48,541 nt of DNA, taken from contig CAWKOH010000008.1 in assembly GCA_963851245.1 (NCBI GenBank), positions 1 to 48,541 on the forward strand. Reading direction: 5' to 3'. The notes below the pieces were generated by a model. The model did not search any database. It saw only the letters and a list, made by a program, of their open reading frames with translations, and had not been told where the DNA came from. The position numbers and the translations under genes were made by a program. This stretch comes from CAWKOH01 sp963851245 (lineage in GTDB: Bacteria > Actinomycetota > Acidimicrobiia > Acidimicrobiales > Palsa-688). This document shows positions 43,485 to 48,541 of this stretch, piece by piece (position 1 is the first letter of the stretch; each line of letters starts with the position of its first letter).

Positions 43485-44498
43485 ATGCAGGCAGCAGTCG
43501 TCCGTCAATTCGGCAAGCCGCTACGGATCGAAGAGGTTCCAGTCCCCGAACCAGGTATCGGCGAAGTCGTCATCAAGGTAGAGACGAGTGGTCTGTGCCA
43601 TACCGACATTCACGCCGCCTACGGCGACTGGCCGGTCAAGCCGACACCGCCGTTCATCCCCGGCCACGAAGGCGTCGGGATAGTCGAGCGGCTGGGCCCT
43701 GAGGTGCGAGGAGTGCGGGAAGGGGACTGCGTTGCCATCCCCTGGCTCGGCTACGCCTGCGGCGCCTGCGAGTACTGCGTGTCGGGACGCGAGACCCTCT
43801 GCCCCAACCAGCAGATGACGGGTTACACCGTCAACGGAAGCTGGGGTGAGTACGTCAAGGCTAATGCCGCATTCGTGGGTCATGTACCCGACGGCCTGGA
43901 TCTTCTCGACGCCGCTCCGCTCACCTGCGCTGGAGTCACGACCTACAAGGCCGTGAAAGTCTCCGGTGCCGGTCCCTCCGATCTTGTCGCGGTTTACGGG
44001 ATCGGCGGGCTTGGCCATCTCGCTCTCCAATATGCTCGCATCGCCGGCGCCTCAGTTGCCGCCGTCGATCTGATCGACAGCAAGCTGATGCTGGCCCGAA
44101 AGTTGGGCGCGGAGTACGCGTTCAATGCCAAGCAGGAAGACCCCGTCGATGCCATCCAGGCCCTGGGGGGTGCAGACGTGGCTATAGCCGTGGCCGTGTC
44201 ACCGCTGGCCTTCGAGCAGGCCTTCAAGAGCCTCAAGCGGGGCGGCACACTCGTCTTCGTCGCCCTTCCAGCCAGCAACTACATGCAGCTCCCGATCTTC
44301 GAGACCGTCCTGCAGGGGATCACGGTCGTGGGGTCGATCGTCGGGACCCGGCTCGATCTGGCCGAGACCTTCCAGCTGCATGCCGAAGGGCGCACCCATG
44401 TGGTGCGCGAGGCCCGCAAGCTGGAGCAGGTGAACGAGTCCATCGAAGAGGTCGAAGATGGCATGGTGGACGCTCGGCTGGTCTTTGATCTTCGATAG
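43485..44498 (+). CDS. Zinc-dependent alcohol dehydrogenase (AdhP-like)
   Basis: 337 residues. Catalytic zinc ligands in SGLCHTDIHAAYGDW and PGHEGVGIVERLG; the structural-zinc lobe CGACEYCVSGRETLC has four Cys; NAD-binding VAVYGIGGLGHLALQYARIA. This is the AdhP/medium-chain ethanol dehydrogenase type. In a low-oxygen setting it could reoxidise NADH by reducing acetaldehyde. It sits ten bases before porG. Confidence 0.92.
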   Translation: MQAAVVRQFGKPLRIEEVPVPEPGIGEVVIKVETSGLCHTDIHAAYGDWPVKPTPPFIPGHEGVGIVERLGPEVRGVREGDCVAIPWLGYACGACEYCVSGRETLCPNQQMTGYTVNGSWGEYVKANAAFVGHVPDGLDLLDAAPLTCAGVTTYKAVKVSGAGPSDLVAVYGIGGLGHLALQYARIAGASVAAVDLIDSKLMLARKLGAEYAFNAKQEDPVDAIQALGGADVAIAVAVSPLAFEQAFKSLKRGGTLVFVALPASNYMQLPIFETVLQGITVVGSIVGTRLDLAETFQLHAEGRTHVVREARKLEQVNESIEEVEDGMVDARLVFDLR

Positions 44499-44507
44499 GA
44501 GCTCATC

Positions 44508-45089
44508 ATGTTCCAGGTTCGCATTCACGGTCGAGGCGGACAGGGAGTGGTGACCGCAGCCGAGATGCTGTCGGTTGCCGCCTTCCTGCACGGGCGCCAC
44601 GCCCAGGCTTTTCCCAGTTTCGGGTCCGAACGAATGGGAGCGCCGGTGGTGGCCTACTGCCGAATAGACAGCGATCCGATCCGGACTCACGATCCGGTAT
44701 CTGACGTCGACTGCCTCGTCATTCAGGATCCGACCTTGTTGCACGAGGTTGACCTCTTCTCGGGTCTGCACTCCGACAGCTATGTCCTCATCAACAGCGA
44801 GCGCACCTTCGGGGACCTAGGTGTCAAGGACATCGGCGAAGGAATGCGGCTGGACCGGCTGCTCACCGTTCCGGCCACCGAGCTGGCCCGACAGTGCATC
44901 GGCCGCCCGGTTCCCAACACCGCGCTTCTCGGGGGGCTGGTCGCAATGACGGACGTGGTTCCGCTGACCGCGTTGCTGGCTGCCATCCGCCGCCGCTTCA
45001 TTGGTGAACTGGCTGATGCCAACGCCACCGCGGCCAGCAAGGCAGCCGCCTTTGTCCGCGCTGAACGAGAGGCGGCTTACCATGCTTGA
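44508..45089 (+). CDS. porG: Pyruvate:ferredoxin (2-oxoacid) oxidoreductase gamma subunit
   Basis: 193 residues. MFQVRIHGRGGQGVVTAAEM then AQAFPSFGSERMGAPVVAYC, IRTHDPVSDVDCLVIQDPTL and RPVPNTALLGGLVAMTDVVP are the conserved blocks of the gamma subunit. TAGGAGCTC precedes the ATG. Alpha and beta subunits hold the active site, but only a stub of the alpha gene follows, so this subunit probably has no partner encoded here. Confidence 0.88.
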   Translation: MFQVRIHGRGGQGVVTAAEMLSVAAFLHGRHAQAFPSFGSERMGAPVVAYCRIDSDPIRTHDPVSDVDCLVIQDPTLLHEVDLFSGLHSDSYVLINSERTFGDLGVKDIGEGMRLDRLLTVPATELARQCIGRPVPNTALLGGLVAMTDVVPLTALLAAIRRRFIGELADANATAASKAAAFVRAEREAAYHA

Positions 45090-45257
45090 CCAGATCGAAG
45101 GCTCACAGGCGGTCGCTCACGCGGTGGCGCGCTTGCCGTCCTCAGGTTCTCGGCTCGGGCCAGCGGTACGGGATCACTTATGACTACCTGGTGGCCCCCG
45201 GGACGGGTTTAGGTGACGGCCTGCGTTCCAAGGCGCCCGTGGTGGGTCAACACCGGC
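45082..45257 (+). pseudogene. Truncated alpha subunit of pyruvate:ferredoxin oxidoreductase (porA stub)
   Basis: ATG 45082 overlaps the porG stop by eight bases, the coupling expected in a por operon. MLDQIEGSQAVAHAVAR is a good PorA N-terminus (family: Q-I-E-G-x-x-A-V-A-x-A-V-A). The expected next residues CRP(Q/E)V appear only in another frame, and the reading then ends at 45183 with no YPISPQT motif. Alpha and beta genes have been lost by deletion and frame change. Confidence 0.7.
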
Positions 45258-45677
45258 CTAGGGACGGACGATGACGACGACAGGTGTCTCGCTGTGGGTG
45301 GCCACGTGCTGGCTGACGGAGCCGAGGAGGAGCCCGGTGAAGCCTCCGTGGCCACGCGACCCGACTACTAGCATTTGCGCATCGCCGGCGTTATCCAGGA
45401 GAACCTTGGCTGCGTGACCCGGCTCGGAGACCGTCTCGACGTTGACCCCGGAGTTTTCGCCCAGCACCTCGGCGACTCCCTCGTCGACCCGCTTCTTGGC
45501 GATGGCGACCTGCTCCTCCTCGGAGCCGAACTCGCCGGGCCTCCAGGCGTACACCGCCCGTACGCGTCCACCGTGGGCCCGGGCCTCGTCCGCGGCCCAG
45601 GTCAACGCCCGCTTGGCTCCCTCGGATTCGTCGAAGCCTACGACTATCCGATACTGATCTTGCGGCGTGTCTGACAT
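45258..45677 (-). CDS. Universal stress protein (single domain)
   Basis: 139 residues from ATG 45677 with AAGGAG upstream; the frame is open to 45923 but without a second ribosome site. YRIVVGFDESEGAKRALTWA and VVGSRGHGGFTGLLLGSVSQ followed by HSETPVVVIVRP. Phe-Asp-Glu replaces the usual V-D-G at the first loop. Converges on the porA stub. I found no convincing DosR-like box upstream. Confidence 0.9.
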   Translation of the reverse strand: MSDTPQDQYRIVVGFDESEGAKRALTWAADEARAHGGRVRAVYAWRPGEFGSEEEQVAIAKKRVDEGVAEVLGENSGVNVETVSEPGHAAKVLLDNAGDAQMLVVGSRGHGGFTGLLLGSVSQHVATHSETPVVVIVRP

Positions 45678-45824
45678 CGCTGCACTCCTTGTTCGAATGA
45701 GTGTTGCCGTCAAGGTCCGACGAAATCCCAATCGGTTTGGCGGCACCCCCATGGTCGGCCTATTGCCATCAGTATGGTAGAGCCGGAATGCCCTGGCGAC
45801 CCGTCGCCGGGTTCGACCGGGGTC

Positions 45825-45838
45825 GGGACCAATGGCCC
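45825..45838 (+). promoter_or_regulatory. DosR-like box upstream of pgk
   Basis: GGGACCAATGGCCC, 10/14 to the consensus but with intact outer halves, 37 nt before ATG 45876. Confidence 0.5.
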
Positions 45839-45875
45839 TGGCGAACTGCCCCCTTTCAGGCGTCAAGGTAGGGGC

Positions 45876-46985
45876 ATGAGACTGCCGACACTCGAGGACC
45901 TGCCCGATTCGGCGGGTCGACACGTTCTGGTTCGCTGCGACTTCAACGTCCCGCTTTCCGACGGCCGCATCGCGGACGACACGCGCATCCGGGCTGCCCT
46001 GCCCACGCTGCGGTGGCTAGCTGAGCGGGGTGCCGTGGTCACGGCGTGCTCCCACCTGGGCCGGCCCAAGGGCCGGCCGGACCCCGCCTTCGATCTGAGA
46101 CCGGTCAAGCAGCGACTGCTCCAGCTGGAGCCTGCAGTGAGGCTGCTCGACAACCTTCGCTTCGATCCCGGCGAAGAGGGCAACGACCCCGCGTTCGTCG
46201 ACCGGCTCGTCGCCGGTCAGGAGCTCTATGTCGACGATGCCTTCGCTTGTGCCCATCGAGCCCATGGTTCCATCGTCGGCCCACCCGCCCGTCTGCCTTC
46301 CGCGGCAGGCCGTCTCCTCGTGCACGAGGTCGAGATTCTCTCCGGTCTGCTGGACAGCCCCCGCCGTCCCTTCGTGGCCGTCCTCGGCGGCGCCAAGGTG
46401 TCGGACAAGCTCGGGGTGGTCGAGGCTCTGCTCCAGAAAGCGGACAAAGTACTCGTGGGCGGGGCGATGGCGTTCTCCTTTCTGGCCGCGGCCGGACACG
46501 CCACTGGCGACTCCCTGGTCGACCCGGCTCAAGTAGATCCCTGTCGGGCCCTCCTAACCGATCCTAGGCTCGTCCTTCCCGTCGATCTGGTGGTAGCCAG
46601 AACCGATGACCCAGAATCCGTGAAGGAGGTTGGGCAGTCGGTGCCGGACGGCTGGCGCGGGCTCGATATCGGTTCAGGGACCTCGAAGGCCTTTGCCGAG
46701 ATCATCGCTAATGCCGGCACGATCCTTTGGAACGGCCCTCTAGGCCAGTTCGAAGACGACCGCTTTGCCTCCGGAACCAAGGCGGTGGCATCGGCCGTGG
46801 CGTCGTCGCCCGCCTTCACCGTGGTCGGTGGGGGCGACACCATCGCCGCCCTGGCCCAGCTCGGGCTGTCCGGGCGAATCGACCACATCTCGACGGGCGG
46901 CGGAGCGACGCTGGAGTTTGTCGAGTACGGCGACCTGCCCGGCCTTCAGGCGCTGCGGGAGTCGACAAAGCTCCTCACCCGGTGA
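45876..46985 (+). CDS. pgk: Phosphoglycerate kinase
   Basis: 369 residues, slightly shorter than the usual ~390. VLVRCDFNVPLSDGRIADDT, CSHLGRPKG, FVAVLGGAKVSDKLGVVEAL, LVGGAMAFSFLAA, ILWNGPLGQFEDDRFASGTK and VVGGGDTIAALAQLG are all family blocks with substrate- and ATP-binding residues. It makes ATP from 1,3-bisphosphoglycerate. It stands apart from gap and has its own box. ATG 45876 is favoured over upstream starts because the family begins at this point. Confidence 0.95.
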   Translation: MRLPTLEDLPDSAGRHVLVRCDFNVPLSDGRIADDTRIRAALPTLRWLAERGAVVTACSHLGRPKGRPDPAFDLRPVKQRLLQLEPAVRLLDNLRFDPGEEGNDPAFVDRLVAGQELYVDDAFACAHRAHGSIVGPPARLPSAAGRLLVHEVEILSGLLDSPRRPFVAVLGGAKVSDKLGVVEALLQKADKVLVGGAMAFSFLAAAGHATGDSLVDPAQVDPCRALLTDPRLVLPVDLVVARTDDPESVKEVGQSVPDGWRGLDIGSGTSKAFAEIIANAGTILWNGPLGQFEDDRFASGTKAVASAVASSPAFTVVGGGDTIAALAQLGLSGRIDHISTGGGATLEFVEYGDLPGLQALRESTKLLTR

Positions 46986-47015
46986 CCGGTCCGCGAGAGA
47001 TGCAACGGCGAAGTA

Positions 47016-47029
47016 GGGACTTTGGACTC
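47016..47029 (+). promoter_or_regulatory. DosR-like box upstream of the second alcohol dehydrogenase
   Basis: GGGACTTTGGACTC, 11/14 to the consensus, 66 nt before the start. Confidence 0.6.
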
Positions 47030-47095
47030 TGACGCCCTCCAGGTGAGATCCCTACCGTCGACGCAGGAAGACTTCGAAATTTGGAGGTAACCATC

Positions 47096-48139
47096 ATGAA
47101 GGCGATCGTCTATCACGGTCCGGGAGCGAAGGCCTGGGAAGAGGTGCCGATGCCCGAGCTATACGCGGATACTGACGCGATCGTGCGCGTCGACGCCGTC
47201 ACGATCTGTGGCACCGACCTTCACATTCTCAAGGGCGACGTACCCGCGGTAACGCCGGGCCGTATCCTCGGCCACGAAGCGGTGGGCACGGTCGAGTCGG
47301 TCGGTTCCGGCGTGCGGTCGGTAAAGCCCGGGGACCGGGTACTCGTGTCATGCATAACGTCGTGTGGAACCTGCCGTTACTGCCGCGAAGGACGGTACGG
47401 CCAGTGCCTCGGCGGCGGAGGATGGATCCTTGGGCACCTGATCGATGGCACCCAGGCCGAGTACCTGCGGGTGCCTTTTGCCGACACCTCGACCTATCCG
47501 GCTCCGACCGGCGTGAGCGACGAGGCTCTGCTGATGGTCGCTGACATACTCCCGACCGGATACGAGGTCGGTGTCCTCAACGGGAGTGTCCGGCCCGGTG
47601 ACGTGGTTGCCGTGGTAGGAGCGGGGCCGATCGGGCTGTCCGCCATCATGGGCAGCCGCCTCTACAGCCCGTCCCACATCGTCGCCATCGACCTGGCCGA
47701 TTCCCGCCTGGAGGCGGCCAAGCAGTTCGGCGCCGATGTGACGGTGAACAACGGGATCGAGGATCCGCTGGAGGCTATCCGGGCTCTGACCGGCGGACTG
47801 GGAGCGGATGTGACGATAGAGGCGGTCGGCGTTCCCGCCACCTTCGAGCTCGCCGCCGCCCTGGTCCGGCCGGGCGGCCACGTGGCCAACATCGGTGTGC
47901 ACGGTCAGCCGGCGACTCTCCACCTGGAGGACCTGTGGATCAAGGACGTCACGATCACGACCGGCCTGGTAGACACCTACTCGACACCGACCTTCTTGCG
48001 GCTGCTGCAGGGCCATCAGCTGGACGCCGACCGCTTCGTGACCCACCGATTCAACCTGGACGATTTCGAGAAGGCCTATGACATGTTCGCCCATGCCGGC
48101 GACACGGGCGCACTCAAGGTCTTCGTATCGAGGCAGTGA
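47096..48139 (+). CDS. Zinc-dependent medium-chain alcohol dehydrogenase
   Basis: 347 residues from ATG 47096 with TTTGGAGG upstream. AVTICGTDLHILKGDVP and RILGHEAVGTVESVGSGV give the catalytic zinc ligands; CGTCRYCREGRYGQC the structural-zinc lobe (last ligand also Cys); VAVVGAGPIGLSAIMGSRLY the nucleotide site. The overall pattern (GDVPAV, GWILGHLIDGTQAEYLRVPF) is nearer secondary-alcohol/threonine dehydrogenases than AdhP. Its stop overlaps the GTG of the CBS gene that follows. Confidence 0.92.
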   Translation: MKAIVYHGPGAKAWEEVPMPELYADTDAIVRVDAVTICGTDLHILKGDVPAVTPGRILGHEAVGTVESVGSGVRSVKPGDRVLVSCITSCGTCRYCREGRYGQCLGGGGWILGHLIDGTQAEYLRVPFADTSTYPAPTGVSDEALLMVADILPTGYEVGVLNGSVRPGDVVAVVGAGPIGLSAIMGSRLYSPSHIVAIDLADSRLEAAKQFGADVTVNNGIEDPLEAIRALTGGLGADVTIEAVGVPATFELAAALVRPGGHVANIGVHGQPATLHLEDLWIKDVTITTGLVDTYSTPTFLRLLQGHQLDADRFVTHRFNLDDFEKAYDMFAHAGDTGALKVFVSRQ

Positions 48140-48541
48140 GCACGATGCCCGGCGTCGGACCGGTGGGCTATGACGAAGGCCCGCTGCTGGCGGCGGGCGT
48201 AGCCCACCGGGTCCCTACCATCGGTCGAGACAGCACCTTGCGGCAATTGTCGGAGCAGCTGGCCAATGAGCCGTCGGGTGCCCTCCTCGTCGACGACCCC
48301 GGCGAACCCATCCAGGTCATCTCGCTCCGAGACGTCACCGCCGCCATCGCCGCGGGGGCCGATCCCGACCGGCTCACGGTAGGTCAAATCGACCTCATCG
48401 AGCGTCCGTACATACACGGCGCCGATGAGGTGGACGACGTCGCCGAGGCTATGGTGCGGCTGGGGGTGGACGAAGAAGCCCTGGTCCTCGATCAGGACGG
48501 TCTGGTTGGTGTGCTGTCCTTACGCGACCTCTGCCACGTGC
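48136..48541 (+). CDS. CBS-pair protein, truncated by the window edge
   Basis: At least 135 residues from GTG 48136 (GTGA overlap with the dehydrogenase stop; ATG 48145 is an alternative). VAHRVPTIGRDSTLRQLSEQ and ALLVDDPGEPIQVISLRDVT form a first CBS motif; RPYIHGADEVDDVAEAMVRL and EEALVLDQDGLVGVLSLRDL a second. The sequence diverges from the other CBS proteins here. The reading frame is open at the end. Confidence 0.75.
   Translation, partial: MSTMPGVGPVGYDEGPLLAAGVAHRVPTIGRDSTLRQLSEQLANEPSGALLVDDPGEPIQVISLRDVTAAIAAGADPDRLTVGQIDLIERPYIHGADEVDDVAEAMVRLGVDEEALVLDQDGLVGVLSLRDLCHV

Overview
The window is GC-rich, gene-dense DNA with many GTG/TTG starts and ATGA/GTGA stop-start overlaps. Its gene content (universal stress proteins, CBS-domain proteins, Hsp20, PncB, a phosphoribosyltransferase plus hydrolase, DUF1918, a flavin-reductase-like protein) looks actinobacterial. 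It closely resembles the gene set of the mycobacterial DosR (DevR) hypoxia/dormancy regulon. I cannot fix the species; an uncultured or little-studied actinobacterial lineage is my inference. Several reading frames are broken, most densely in the first 1.1 kb, so either some loci are decaying or the consensus has residual indel errors. I saw no rRNA, tRNA, CRISPR array or transposase.

The main theme is a recurring 14-bp partial palindrome, GGGACTTTCGGCCC (reverse GGGCCGAAAGTCCC). It appears about 20 times, nearly always in front of a gene or between divergent genes. It resembles the published DosR box (GGGACT..AGTCCC). No DosR-type response regulator or DosS/T-type kinase is encoded here. Spacing from box to start codon falls into two classes: about 35-41 nt, mostly for genes without a Shine-Dalgarno (probably leaderless), and about 54-69 nt for genes with one.

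Layout. 1-1607 (minus): start of a V/A-type rotary ATPase operon (stalk subunit, C/AC39 subunit, subunit I), heavily frameshifted. 1826-8397 (plus): GNAT acetyltransferase with a receiver-like tail, acetyl-CoA synthetase, pyruvate dehydrogenase E1 alpha, E1 beta and E2, then an acyl carrier protein. 8.8-13.4 kb: AhpD-like protein, USP plus PNPOx-like pair, 2H phosphoesterase, adenosine-specific kinase, small proteins. 13.4-18.1 kb: an apparent insertion carrying a LarA-like protein, an SDR, IolB and a membrane-anchored propeller protein, flanked by 142-bp imperfect direct repeats. 18.2-21.7 kb: small membrane protein, GH65 phosphorylase relic, PncB, RCC1 fragment, DUF2267. 21.9-30.1 kb: short PPDK-like protein, PhoU-like protein, an unknown protein, tandem USP, PEP synthase. 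30.2-38.1 kb: USPs, phosphoribosyltransferase and broken hydrolase, DrrAB-type ABC exporter, DsbA-like protein, CBS protein. 38.2-48.5 kb: an avidin-family protein, small zinc ribbon, CBS-BON, GAPDH, Hsp20, USPs, DUF1918, CBS, two zinc alcohol dehydrogenases, a PFOR gamma subunit with a truncated alpha gene, PGK, and a partial CBS protein.

Taken together this reads as a low-oxygen or energy-stress survival block. It combines carbon and energy enzymes (PDH, Acs, PpsA, GAPDH, PGK, ADHs, rotary ATPase) with stress sensors and chaperones (USP, CBS, Hsp20) and NAD salvage (PncB) under a common operator-like sequence. The regulatory role is inferred from motif and context, not shown.
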